DNA from: Schwartzia succinivorans DSM 10502
Lineage (GTDB): Bacteria > Bacillota > Negativicutes > Selenomonadales > Selenomonadaceae
Direction of reading: 5' to 3'
Length of the DNA stretch: 64,000 nt
NCBI RefSeq assembly: GCF_900129225.1
Contig: NZ_FQUG01000005.1
Location: 124,001-188,000, forward strand
Under the pieces are notes generated by a model. It did no database searches, was not told the origin of the DNA, and saw only the letters and a program-made list of their open reading frames with translations. The position numbers and the translations under genes are program-made. Numbering within the stretch: position 1 is the stretch's first letter; every line of letters starts with the position of its first letter. Positions 55,044 to 63,249 of this stretch are shown here, in pieces.

Positions 55044-55956
55044 CAGAAAAATATACGACGGCTTTACGTTTTATAATGAATTTGAGCTTCTGGAATGGCG
55101 GCTGAAGATGCTTTATGACATTGTGGACTGTTTCGTTATTGTGGAATCGGACCGCACATTTCAAAATAAGCCAAAGCCTCTTTATTTTGCGGAAAACAAA
55201 GAACGGTTTGCAAAGTATCTGGACAAAATCAGATACATCCCCGTAACTGATGAAATCAAATGCGAGGACAACTGGTCAATAGAAATTTTTCAGCGCAACT
55301 GCATAGCGAGAGGCCTTGATGACTGCAGTCCGCGGGATATAGTCATGATGGGAGATATTGACGAATTTCCGGATCCAAGAGTATTGGAGGCATTGGAAAG
55401 AGAAGCTGTTTCTGTACGTACTTTTCTTCCCTTTGGTGAAATTGCGGAGCGCAGCGGTATGCGTGGACTTTCCAGAAACGGGAGATGCTTTTTGCACTCA
55501 TTGCCGCTTTTGGGAAAGAGAAATAAAATAATGTCTTTCCTTGAAAAAAGTCCTGTGGTATCCGAGCAGCGCATGTTTGAGTTTTACGTAAATTACGAGT
55601 GCGCGTCACACTGGTGCGGTACAATTTTGACATTGGCGGGAAATCTTGGAGAAATGCAGCAGCTCCGCCGTATGCGCAACAATCTTCCTATGATACAGAA
55701 CGGATGGCATTTTTCATCAATGGGCGGCACAAAGGCTGTGCTCAATAAATTCCGTGCAACGTCGGACGGGATGGGAAATCCTGTATTTAAGCTGCCTTTG
55801 GAGGAACAGGAGGCCTTTGTTGAAAAAGAGCTTGCGGCAGGAAGAATCTGGTGGCGAAATGAGACGCTGATACGCCATGCCGCGGATACTATGGATATTC
55901 CCCATATCAACTGGCTTGCCGAAAAATACGGATTTTTGATAGGCAAATACAATTGA
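55036..55956 (+). CDS. Glycosyltransferase family 17-like protein
   Basis: A 306-residue protein with the GT17 pattern: IYDGFTFYNEFELLEWRL at the start, FVIVESDRTFQNKPKPLYF, and the acidic metal/nucleotide site MMGDIDEFPDP. Bacterial members probably add sugars to surface glycans; the eukaryotic relative makes bisecting GlcNAc. The donor and acceptor are unknown. ATG 55036 after AAGGA is preferred over the longer frame from 54967, which would run inside the upstream gene. Confidence 0.85.
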   Translation: MIDRKIYDGFTFYNEFELLEWRLKMLYDIVDCFVIVESDRTFQNKPKPLYFAENKERFAKYLDKIRYIPVTDEIKCEDNWSIEIFQRNCIARGLDDCSPRDIVMMGDIDEFPDPRVLEALEREAVSVRTFLPFGEIAERSGMRGLSRNGRCFLHSLPLLGKRNKIMSFLEKSPVVSEQRMFEFYVNYECASHWCGTILTLAGNLGEMQQLRRMRNNLPMIQNGWHFSSMGGTKAVLNKFRATSDGMGNPVFKLPLEEQEAFVEKELAAGRIWWRNETLIRHAADTMDIPHINWLAEKYGFLIGKYN

Positions 55957-55977
55957 AAATAATTCAAGGCGCATAAC

Positions 55978-56035
55978 AAAAAGCCCGGGATGCTGTGGAA
56001 ACTGATTTTCCAAAGCAACTCGGGCTTTGCTTATG
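55978..56035 (-). terminator. Terminator after the AGCS symporter gene (minus strand)
   Basis: A long imperfect stem formed by AAAGCCCG.GATGCT.TGGAAA and TTTCCAAAGCA.CTCGGGCTTT. The A-run on its left gives TTTTT on the minus strand. It also lies 20 bp after the plus-strand glycosyltransferase gene and may serve both. Confidence 0.8.
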
Positions 56036-56042
56036 CCGGGTA

Positions 56043-57404
56043 TTAATCCTTTTCTCCGGATTCAAGATGTTCAAGATAACGCTTCGTCTCACTTACAATC
56101 ACACCTGCAAGGGCGATGAGGGCGATAAGGTTAGGAATAGCCATGAGACCGTTTACTATATCGGCAAGAGTCCAGATGGCATCCAGCTTAAGATATGCAC
56201 CTGATGCGACGAGTGCGATGAAAATCAGACGGTAAGGCATAACGCCCTTTGTTCCGAAAAGATAAATGCAGGCACGCTCGCCGTAGTAGTTCCAGCCGAG
56301 AATTGTTGTAAACGCGAAGAGTGCCAGCGAGACAGTGAGCAGGATAACACCCATGTGTCCGTAAGCCGACGCGAATGCGTTGGTGGTCATCATTGCGCCT
56401 GCTGCCGTGCCCTTCCAAACGCCGGTGAGGACGAGTGCAAGGCCTGTCATGGAGCAGATGATGATGGTATCAATGAAGGTTCCCGTCATGGAAATGAGTC
56501 CCTGCTCGGCAGGCCATTTCGTTTTCGCGGCAGCAGCTGCAATAGGAGCAGAACCGAGACCCGACTCGTTGGAGAAAATACCGCGGGCGATACCCTTCTG
56601 CATTGCCATCATTATAGTTGAGCCTGCAAAACCGCCTGCGGCAGCCTCGCCTGTGAAGGCACTGCGTACTATAAGAGCAAGTGCGTCAGGAACAGCATTG
56701 AGATTCATGAGGATAAGACCAATGCTGACGACAACGTATATGACCGCCATGAACGGGACAATCTTTCCTGCGACACGGGCAATATTTTTAAGACCGCCGA
56801 TGGTTATTGCGGCAACAAGAATCGTGATGATTGCATCGGTGACCCAGACCGGAAGACCGAAGGCAATCTTCATGCTGTCGACAATGGCGTTTACCTGCGG
56901 GAACGTACCTATTCCGAAAAATGCTACAAGTATGCAGGCAAAAGCGAAGAAGGCTGCCATAGGAGCCCATTTTTCTCCCATGCCGTTTTTGATATAGAAC
57001 ATCGGGCCTCCGGCAATCTCACCCTTTGCATCCACGCTGCGGTATTTGACTGCCAAAAGACCTTCCGCGTATTTAGTTGCCATACCGAAGAAGGCCGCTA
57101 CCCACATCCAGAAAACCGCGCCCGGTCCACCGAGCTTTACTGCTGTCGCGACACCGACGATGTTTCCTGTACCGACCGTGGCAGCAAGGGCAACGCAGAG
57201 CGCCTTGAAGCTTGAAACATCACCTTTGCCGTCGTTCTGTGCCTTGAATATGAGCTTCAAAGCAAGCGGCAGACGGAACACCTGCAGCAGGTTGAGCCTT
57301 ATTGTAAGATAGATGCCGGTGCCGAGCAGCAGCACAATCAAAGGCACACCCCAAAGAATGTCATCAATTTGCGTAAGTACACTGTTTAGTTCTTCCATGG
57401 ACAA
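56043..57404 (-). CDS. Sodium:alanine/glycine symporter (AGCS family)
   Basis: A 453-residue polytopic membrane protein with about ten segments. The AGCS signature is visible: KALCVALAATVGTGNIVGVATA and GPGAVFWMWVAAFFGMATKYAE, and later GIARGIFSNESGLGSAPIA. It imports alanine or glycine with Na+ (or H+). Upstream on the minus strand are TTGACT (57481-57476), an 18-bp gap and TATTAT (57457-57452). The start follows GAGGGG. Confidence 0.94.
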   Translation of the reverse strand: MSMEELNSVLTQIDDILWGVPLIVLLLGTGIYLTIRLNLLQVFRLPLALKLIFKAQNDGKGDVSSFKALCVALAATVGTGNIVGVATAVKLGGPGAVFWMWVAAFFGMATKYAEGLLAVKYRSVDAKGEIAGGPMFYIKNGMGEKWAPMAAFFAFACILVAFFGIGTFPQVNAIVDSMKIAFGLPVWVTDAIITILVAAITIGGLKNIARVAGKIVPFMAVIYVVVSIGLILMNLNAVPDALALIVRSAFTGEAAAGGFAGSTIMMAMQKGIARGIFSNESGLGSAPIAAAAAKTKWPAEQGLISMTGTFIDTIIICSMTGLALVLTGVWKGTAAGAMMTTNAFASAYGHMGVILLTVSLALFAFTTILGWNYYGERACIYLFGTKGVMPYRLIFIALVASGAYLKLDAIWTLADIVNGLMAIPNLIALIALAGVIVSETKRYLEHLESGEKD

Positions 57405-57451
57405 ATCCCCTCTCAGTCCGCATCACACGGACAAACGTATTCAATAAAGAA

Positions 57452-57481
57452 ATAATACTGTATAATAGTGTCTACAGTCAA
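57452..57481 (-). promoter_or_regulatory. Predicted promoter of the AGCS symporter gene
   Basis: On the minus strand, TTGACT, 18 bp, then TATTAT, ending 48 bp before the start codon. A small GTCCG/CGGAC hairpin lies in the short leader next to the ribosome site. Confidence 0.55.
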
Positions 57482-57735
57482 GAGACTTTTAATGTTTTTA
57501 TCAAATTTGCGGTTATGTATACAAAAGAAAAATACCGGACGGAAAACCGTCCGGCAAATAAAAAAATAAGTGCTTTTGAGTAGGCTGTAAGCCTAGATAC
57601 ATTATATTGTGATTGTATAAAAAAGTCTATAAAAAATGATGGAAATTTCTTTTTCCATGCAATTTTTTTCACTAAGCAGGAAATTTTCAGAAAGCGGAGA
57701 AATAATAGAAGGAACAAGAAAAAGGGGGAATAACC
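57482..57735. other. Divergent intergenic region with an orphan terminator
   Basis: No gene is seen. A perfect hairpin CCGGACGG-AAAA-CCGTCCGG (57535-57554) is followed, on the minus strand, by a T-rich run, so it is a minus-strand terminator with no recognised gene before it. A second small hairpin TAGGCT/AGCCTA lies near 57580-57594. A short minus-strand RNA between about 57535 and 57700 is conceivable. Confidence 0.45.
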
Positions 57736-58653
57736 GTGATAAAAAAACTTTTCTGTCTGATGCTTGCCGCTGTGTTCTTTGTGCAGACAGCAGGTATTGC
57801 GGCAGCCGCAGAGCCTGATACCATGCAGGCAAAGCTTGAGGTTGTTGAGAAAACTGCCTATGGTGGAACACAGACAGGAGCCCTTCTCGACAGAATTTCA
57901 AAGCTTGAAAAGGATTTTTCTACTCCGCAGCCGAAGCAGAGCGTTATGCAGCGCGTTGATGCTCTGTACGACCTGGTATTCAGCAATGAAGGTTCGCCGT
58001 CCCTGGTCACCCAGATGAATGCAATTGAATGGGGAATCACCCGTTCCATCAGCATGAAATCCATCCAGCAGCGTGTGACGGATATGGAAATGACAATGGC
58101 GGGAAAGCCCAGCGAGGGAACGTACCGGACCCGTATCGATCAGCTGGCTGAATATGCGTTCGGCTCCAAGGAGATTCCTCTCGTGAGCACGAATGTTCCT
58201 GCAAATACACTCATTAAAATCGCAACGGTAACTCCAATCAACGCGAAAAACCTGAAGAAAGGCGACGAGATAAAATACCAGGCGGCAGAAGATGTCGTCG
58301 AAAACGGAGTACTGCTCATTGCAAAGGGCGCACCGGGAGTCGGCGTTGTAACAAAGGTTGTCCAGGCGAGAAATTTCGGACGTGATGCCGAAGTGAATAT
58401 CGACTTCAACACCATGCGCGCCATTGACGGAACTGATGTTGAGACGATGCTGGGTCAGGAATCAAAGGAAAAAATGGAATCCGTTGCCATGGCAGCCGGT
58501 GCCAGCGTTGCGGGTATGGTTCTTCTCGGACCTATCGGTATCATAGGCGGAGCCTTTGTACACGGCAAAAACATTGACCTTCCGGAGGGCACGGAGCTTT
58601 ATATTCAGACAAAGAACGACACGACACTCTACGGACTGACAGTAGAACAGTAA
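57736..58653 (+). CDS. Exported protein of unknown function
   Basis: A 305-residue exported protein. A signal peptide (1-24, ending AAAA) is followed by two or three helical repeats of the type GALLDRISKLEKD, QRVDALYDLVF and TRIDQLAEYAFGS (about 40-145). Then comes a beta-rich domain (about 150-250) and a glycine-rich hydrophobic stretch (AAGASVAGMVLLGPIGIIGG, about 255-275). The repeats resemble those in other Negativicutes envelope proteins, but no named family is evident. The start is GTG 57736 after AGGGGG. Confidence 0.72.
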   Translation: MIKKLFCLMLAAVFFVQTAGIAAAAEPDTMQAKLEVVEKTAYGGTQTGALLDRISKLEKDFSTPQPKQSVMQRVDALYDLVFSNEGSPSLVTQMNAIEWGITRSISMKSIQQRVTDMEMTMAGKPSEGTYRTRIDQLAEYAFGSKEIPLVSTNVPANTLIKIATVTPINAKNLKKGDEIKYQAAEDVVENGVLLIAKGAPGVGVVTKVVQARNFGRDAEVNIDFNTMRAIDGTDVETMLGQESKEKMESVAMAAGASVAGMVLLGPIGIIGGAFVHGKNIDLPEGTELYIQTKNDTTLYGLTVEQ

Positions 58654-58656
58654 TCT

Positions 58657-58693
58657 GAAAAGGGAAGTGCTTTATGCGGCGCTTCTCTTTTTC
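58657..58693 (+). terminator. Terminator after the exported-protein gene
   Basis: GAAGTGC (58664-58670) pairs with GCGCTTC (58679-58685), including a G-T pair, extended by AAAAG/CTTTTT on the flanks. Confidence 0.75.
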
Positions 58694-58787
58694 ATTGCGT
58701 TCATTTTCCTTATGATGTAATATTAAACTGATACACTGTCGAAAGAAACAGACAGATTGAACTTCTAATATGATGGGAGCTGTCAGA

Positions 58788-60356
58788 ATGAATAGAAAGA
58801 AAGTCTTGGCGGCATGTGCAGGACTCAGCACAGCAATGCTGCTCATCCCTCAGGGGACGGCCCTCGCGGCGTATTCCTCTACCGGTGATTCGGGAGTCAG
58901 CATTGTTGATTATATCGAAAACCGACGCCGAGGGGAAAGGGAAAACCGCCTTTCCGAGGCTCAGAAGGAGCTTCAAAAGGATGCCGCGGAGATGGTATCG
59001 GAGCTGAGGGGCCCTATTGACCCGACGAAGCCGCTTCCGGTCGCCGTGGAAGGCGATGATATGCTATATGATGAGCGTACCGGAGACGTTTATGCAAAGG
59101 GCAATGTCCGCATTACCGAAATTGATGCACGTCGCTTTACAAGCGATGAGATGACAGGCAATCTCAAGGAACAGGAAGTCAATGTGCCCGGAAAAGGACA
59201 CATGCTTCAGGTGCCTAATGCCGTAGGAAAGAAAAATGGCGGAAAGCTCAGCCAGCCGGCAGACCTTGAGGGTTATCGTATTGTCTATAACTACGGGACC
59301 CAAAAGGGAAGCATGGAAGAGGCAAAGGGTAAAATTGGAAAATACTACGTTTACGGAAAAAGAATTGAATTTTATCCTGAGCGTGTGCTTGTTTATGACG
59401 GCTACGCAACGCGCTGCGGCGCAAAGAATCCTGATTACCGCCTGACGGGTTCTCTTATTGAGGTATATCCCCAGAAGGAAATGATTATCCATAATATGAG
59501 CCTGAAGGTCAAAAATTCCACCATTTACAGTGAGAAGGAGCACCATGTGGATATAAGCCCTGAGGCGCAGAGGGATACCACATACCCGAGAGTCGGCTAC
59601 TCCAACAGTGACGGCTTTTGGATGAGCTATCGGCTGCAGTATGACCTTGCAAGCCGCCTTGATGCCTTTGCCGACCTTGCCTATTATACAAAGCACGGCA
59701 TGAGAAATGTATACGGCATAGAGTGGAGAAACGCCGGAAGCTATGCCTCCGTTCAGTATGGCCGCTACGTCGATGGCGATGACAACTGGATTAAGAAAAA
59801 GCCAACCTTCCTTTACTCATATTCCCACCGTATCGGAGATTTGCCGCTGAGGTACGGTCTCAGCTTTGAGATGGGCCGCTGGGAAAATAAGGGCATCACA
59901 AGTACCCATACAAAATACGGCCTTTCTCTTGCTCCCGATACAATTTATTTGGGGAGTAAAAAGGTGCGCCTGAATCTGGGCGTTGGGTACTCTATTACCC
60001 GTGAGAGCTACGATAAATCTCGTGTTGACGGTTTTAGCTACAACGGTGTTGTTGTTGACGAATTCAGCGATAATTTTGCCCTTTATGCAGGCTATTACTA
60101 TTCAAGGTCAAATAAAGAAAATGCGCTGTTCAACTATGGGTTAAGTGACTATTCCCGCAAGGGTGTTGCCGGAATGAGCGTCGGAATTACGCCGAGGGAC
60201 CGCATCGTGTTCGGAACCGAGTTCAACATGGCAACTCACAGCCTGAAGGATGTGGACTACTACTGGTTCCACGATATGCATTGCGTACAGATGATCCTTC
60301 GTTATCGTGAAAAACGCGACCAGTGGCACGTGACCTTCCAGTTCACACCATGGTGA
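58788..60356 (+). CDS. LptD-like outer-membrane protein (OstA-type N-terminal domain plus barrel)
   Basis: A 522-residue exported protein. A signal peptide (1 to about 27) is followed by a charged region, then an OstA/LptA-like repeat domain (GDDMLYDERTGDVYAKGNVRI, about 85-215) and a C-terminal beta barrel of alternating aromatic strands ending FQFTPW. This is the plan of LptD, which inserts LPS in the outer membrane, but it is shorter than the proteobacterial form (about 780) and lacks its disulfide pattern. It directly precedes heptose and heptosyltransferase genes, which supports an LPS role. ATG 58788 follows GGGAG. Confidence 0.78.
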   Translation: MNRKKVLAACAGLSTAMLLIPQGTALAAYSSTGDSGVSIVDYIENRRRGERENRLSEAQKELQKDAAEMVSELRGPIDPTKPLPVAVEGDDMLYDERTGDVYAKGNVRITEIDARRFTSDEMTGNLKEQEVNVPGKGHMLQVPNAVGKKNGGKLSQPADLEGYRIVYNYGTQKGSMEEAKGKIGKYYVYGKRIEFYPERVLVYDGYATRCGAKNPDYRLTGSLIEVYPQKEMIIHNMSLKVKNSTIYSEKEHHVDISPEAQRDTTYPRVGYSNSDGFWMSYRLQYDLASRLDAFADLAYYTKHGMRNVYGIEWRNAGSYASVQYGRYVDGDDNWIKKKPTFLYSYSHRIGDLPLRYGLSFEMGRWENKGITSTHTKYGLSLAPDTIYLGSKKVRLNLGVGYSITRESYDKSRVDGFSYNGVVVDEFSDNFALYAGYYYSRSNKENALFNYGLSDYSRKGVAGMSVGITPRDRIVFGTEFNMATHSLKDVDYYWFHDMHCVQMILRYREKRDQWHVTFQFTPW

Positions 60357-60361
60357 TACAT

Positions 60362-61357
60362 ATGGAAAATGAACTTAAAAAGCTTCTGCGGGATATGCAG
60401 GGGAAAAGGATATTGATTCTTGGGGATGTCATAGCAGATATTTACCTTTTTGGAAGTATTGCGCGCATCTCCCGTGAGGCTCCCGTGCTTGTTCTTGAGC
60501 AGGCAGAGGAGCGTGTTGTTGCCGGAGGCGCGGCGAATGTTGTAAACAACGTCGCAACCCTTGGCGGAAGCGCAGAGGCCTGCGGAATTGTGGGCGACGA
60601 CAAGGCCGCAGAGGGACTTCGGAATATACTTAGCAAAAATGGTGCAGGTGTAGAGGGACTTCTGACAGACAAAACAAGACCGACCATTGCAAAAACTCGT
60701 ATCATCGCAGGCGGCCGTGAGACTGTAAGCCAGCAGATTGTACGTGTTGACAGGGAAAGCCGCGAGCCTATGACAGAGGCTCTTTCGGATGCGCTTGTTA
60801 AATATGTGGAGAGCCGCATAGAGGAAGGCATTGACGGACTTGTGCTTTCGGATTACGGCGGAGCCGTCGTAACTGACGATGTACAGAAAAAGATACTTGC
60901 GCTTTGCCGTGAAAAAGGCGTTCTGACGATTGTTGATTCCCGTTATTCCGTAAAGCGTTTCGTTGGTGTTGATTATGTAAAGCAGAACGACTCAGAGCTT
61001 TCGGCAGCCTTCGGGCGGGAGCTGAAAGATGAAAAGGACATCAGGGAGACAGGAGCAGAGCTTTTGACGCTTCTTGATGCAAAGGGCATACTTGTCACTC
61101 GGGGCGACAAAGGAATGACTGTCATAGAGGAAGGCGTGGCTGAGGATATACCTGTACGCGACAAGAGCGAGGTCTTTGATGTTTCAGGCGCGGGAGATAC
61201 ATGCGTTGCGGCCTTTATTCTTGCGAAGGCGGCAGGAGCGGATTCGGTGCGGGCGGCAGAGCTTGCGAATTTTGCCTCGGGAATTGCCGTGCGCAAAAAG
61301 GGTACGGCAACCGTCAGCGCGGAAGAGCTCAGTGCTGTAATTGAGAAGTTTGCTTGA
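60362..61357 (+). CDS. rfaE1: D-glycero-beta-D-manno-heptose-7-phosphate kinase (HldE N-terminal-type)
   Basis: A 331-residue ribokinase-fold kinase with N-terminal [13 protein letters not shown], the [15 protein letters not shown] substrate loop and the anion-hole motif [14 protein letters not shown]. It phosphorylates heptose-7-phosphate at C1 for ADP-heptose synthesis. In E. coli this is one half of HldE; here the two halves are separate genes. The start could also be ATG 60350, which overlaps the LptD-like gene; neither has a strong ribosome site, which suggests coupling. Confidence 0.93.
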   Translation: MENELKKLLRDMQGKRILILGDVIADIYLFGSIARISREAPVLVLEQAEERVVAGGAANVVNNVATLGGSAEACGIVGDDKAAEGLRNILSKNGAGVEGLLTDKTRPTIAKTRIIAGGRETVSQQIVRVDRESREPMTEALSDALVKYVESRIEEGIDGLVLSDYGGAVVTDDVQKKILALCREKGVLTIVDSRYSVKRFVGVDYVKQNDSELSAAFGRELKDEKDIRETGAELLTLLDAKGILVTRGDKGMTVIEEGVAEDIPVRDKSEVFDVSGAGDTCVAAFILAKAAGADSVRAAELANFASGIAVRKKGTATVSAEELSAVIEKFA

Positions 61358-61370
61358 TTCGGAGGAATAT

Positions 61371-61835
61371 ATGCTTATTGCAAGAGAAGATATAGAAAAA
61401 TTCTGCGAAGTGCTCAGAAAGAGCGGAAAGCGCGTCGTTTTCACCAACGGCTGCTTTGATATCCTTCATGCCGGGCATGTCCGCTATCTGGAAAAGGCAA
61501 GAGCACTTGGAGACTGCCTTGTTCTGGGACTTAACAGCGATGCCTCCGTGCGGCGTCTCAAAGGCCCGTCCCGTCCTGTTAACAGGGAAGAGGACAGAGC
61601 TGAGGTCGTGGGAGCATTAAAGTCTGTTGACTATGTGACGGTTTTTGATGAGCCTACCGCATCTGAGCTTATCGCGCTGGTGAAGCCTGCGGTTTACGCA
61701 AAGGGCGGGGATTACACCCTTGATACACTGCCTGAGGCAAAGATCGTTCAGAGCTATGGAGGCGAGGTGGCCTTTATAGACCTTGTGGAAGGACGTTCAA
61801 CCACAAACATCATTGAAAAAATTAAGGAACAGTAG
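61371..61835 (+). CDS. rfaE2: D-glycero-beta-D-manno-heptose 1-phosphate adenylyltransferase (HldE C-terminal-type)
   Basis: A 154-residue nucleotidyltransferase with the family motifs [16 protein letters not shown] (the HxGH is HAGH) and [18 protein letters not shown]. It makes ADP-heptose from heptose-1-phosphate. ATG 61371 follows GGAGG, 13 bp after rfaE1. The following gene starts 1 bp after its stop. Confidence 0.95.
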   Translation: MLIAREDIEKFCEVLRKSGKRVVFTNGCFDILHAGHVRYLEKARALGDCLVLGLNSDASVRRLKGPSRPVNREEDRAEVVGALKSVDYVTVFDEPTASELIALVKPAVYAKGGDYTLDTLPEAKIVQSYGGEVAFIDLVEGRSTTNIIEKIKEQ

Positions 61836-61836
61836 G

Positions 61837-62865
61837 ATGAATATACTTGTAGTAAAGCTCAGTGCCATCGGGGACGTTATTCACGCGCTGCCGGTCTCGT
61901 ACGCCATCAAGGAAACCTTTCCTGACGCACGGCTGACCTGGGTAGTGGAGCCTCCCGCAAAGGAGCTTCTCGTGGATAATCCATATATCGATGACATAAT
62001 AGTATTTGAAAAAAAGAAATTCAAGGCATCCCTGGGAGGCTTTCTGGCGAATTTCGGTCCATTTAGACGGCGTCTGAAGGCAGGTAATTTCGATATTGCC
62101 CTCGACCTGCAGGGACTTGGCAAGTCGGCTGCAATAGCGTATTTTTCAGGAGCACCGAAGAGATTTGGCACCTGTGATATGCGTGAATTCAGCGACAAAA
62201 TATCGAAACCTGTAAGAGGTGCCAACAGAAACGGGCATATCGTGGAACGGTATCTTGATGTTGCCCGCGCTATCGGGTGCCGTGTTGATGAAGTGAGGTT
62301 TCCTGTCGTTGTTTCCCAAAGAGACAAGGAGCTTGTGCCAAAGATTTTGGCGAAGGCCGGTGTCCCTGAGGGTGCTTCCTATGCGGTGCTTGCAGTAGGG
62401 GCAAACTGGCCCAATAAGCGCTGGCCCACAGAGTATTACGCAAGGCTTTCGGATTGGCTTTACGGTAAAAAAATAATTCCTGTCTTTGTGGGAGGCGGTG
62501 CTGTAGATGAAAGCCTTGTTGCCGAAATTGACGCAAAGGCAGAGATACCTCCTGTTAATCTCGTTGGACGTACCAGCCTTAAACAGCTGGCTGAGGTCAT
62601 TTCAGGAAGCAGAATCATGGTCGGCGGCGACACGGGGCCTGTTCATCTTGCTGCAGGGCTTAAGGTGCCTACGGTTATGCTCATGGGGCCTACTGACGCT
62701 GTAAGAAACGGTCCTTACGGTCAGACAGAAAACGCAATAGAGGTTGACCGCTCCTGCAGATACTGCTGGAAGAGGGCTTGTCCCAAGGGACTTGACTGTC
62801 TGGCGGCTATTCGCGTAGAAGAGGTACAGAAAAAAATAGAAGAGATTATAAAAAAAGAGCTGTGA
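61837..62865 (+). CDS. LPS heptosyltransferase (GT9 family)
   Basis: A 342-residue GT-B enzyme. N-terminal LVVKLSAIGDVIHALPVSYA and C-terminal GGDTGPVHLAAGLKVPTVMLMGPTD are the GT9 landmarks. It transfers heptose from ADP-heptose to the inner core of LPS, which fits its place right after rfaE1-rfaE2. Whether it acts as heptosyltransferase I or II cannot be told. A small Cys cluster near the C-terminus (CRYCWKRACPKGLDC) may be structural or bind a metal. Confidence 0.92.
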   Translation: MNILVVKLSAIGDVIHALPVSYAIKETFPDARLTWVVEPPAKELLVDNPYIDDIIVFEKKKFKASLGGFLANFGPFRRRLKAGNFDIALDLQGLGKSAAIAYFSGAPKRFGTCDMREFSDKISKPVRGANRNGHIVERYLDVARAIGCRVDEVRFPVVVSQRDKELVPKILAKAGVPEGASYAVLAVGANWPNKRWPTEYYARLSDWLYGKKIIPVFVGGGAVDESLVAEIDAKAEIPPVNLVGRTSLKQLAEVISGSRIMVGGDTGPVHLAAGLKVPTVMLMGPTDAVRNGPYGQTENAIEVDRSCRYCWKRACPKGLDCLAAIRVEEVQKKIEEIIKKEL

Positions 62866-62877
62866 AAAAGCGTTCTT

Positions 62878-63017
62878 GCCTTCCCCATTGGGGAAGGGGG
62901 ACCACGTAGTGGTGGATGAGGTACACCAAGGAGAGCTGCCATTTATGCACATAGCAGGCACTTTGGGGAGCACCTCATCCGAGCCCTGCGGGCCCACCTT
63001 CTCCTAAAGGAGAAGGC
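62878..63017. repeat. Inverted pair of family B structured repeats (MITE-like, 140 bp)
   Basis: The left arm is GCC then TTCCCC-ATT-GGGGAA, GG, ACCACGTAGTGGT and GGATGAGGT (62878-62922). The right arm is its diverged reverse complement: ACCTCATCC, GAGCCCTGCGGGC, CC, ACC and CCTTCTCC-TAAA-GGAGAAGGC (62972-63017). A 49-bp centre separates them. Each arm has the family B order. The following T-rich stretch could let it act as a terminator for the heptosyltransferase operon. Confidence 0.8.
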
Positions 63018-63077
63018 ATTCTTGTTGCTTTTTTCACAGTTCTTTTTGCAGGTGTTACAAATTTTGAATAACAAAAA

Positions 63078-63101
63078 GCTCCGAAGCCAAGGCTTCGGAG
63101 C
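63078..63101 (-). terminator. Terminator after tRNA-Glu (minus strand)
   Basis: A perfect 11-bp stem GCTCCGAAGCC / GGCTTCGGAGC (63078-63088 and 63091-63101) with an AA loop. On the minus strand it is followed by TTTTTG. Confidence 0.88.
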
Positions 63102-63112
63102 AAATTTTCATT

Positions 63113-63187
63113 TGGTGACTCCTACCGGATTCGAACCGGTGAACCCGCCGTGAGAGGGCGGTGTCTTAACCACTTGACGAAGGAGCC
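63113..63187 (-). tRNA. tRNA-Glu (anticodon CTC)
   Basis: On the minus strand a 75-nt cloverleaf: acceptor stem GGCTCCT / AGGAGTC, D-arm with AAGTGGTTAAGAC, anticodon stem CCGCC / GGCGG with loop CTCTCAC (anticodon CTC, reading GAG), T-arm CCGGTTCGAATCCGG, and an encoded CCA. It lies 62 bp downstream of the gltX stop and before a terminator, so it may be co-transcribed with the synthetase that charges it. Confidence 0.95.
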
Positions 63188-63249
63188 GAGAATTATATTA
63201 CTACAAGTAGGTATCTAAGTCAAGCATTTTTTAAAAATATTTTTTTAAA

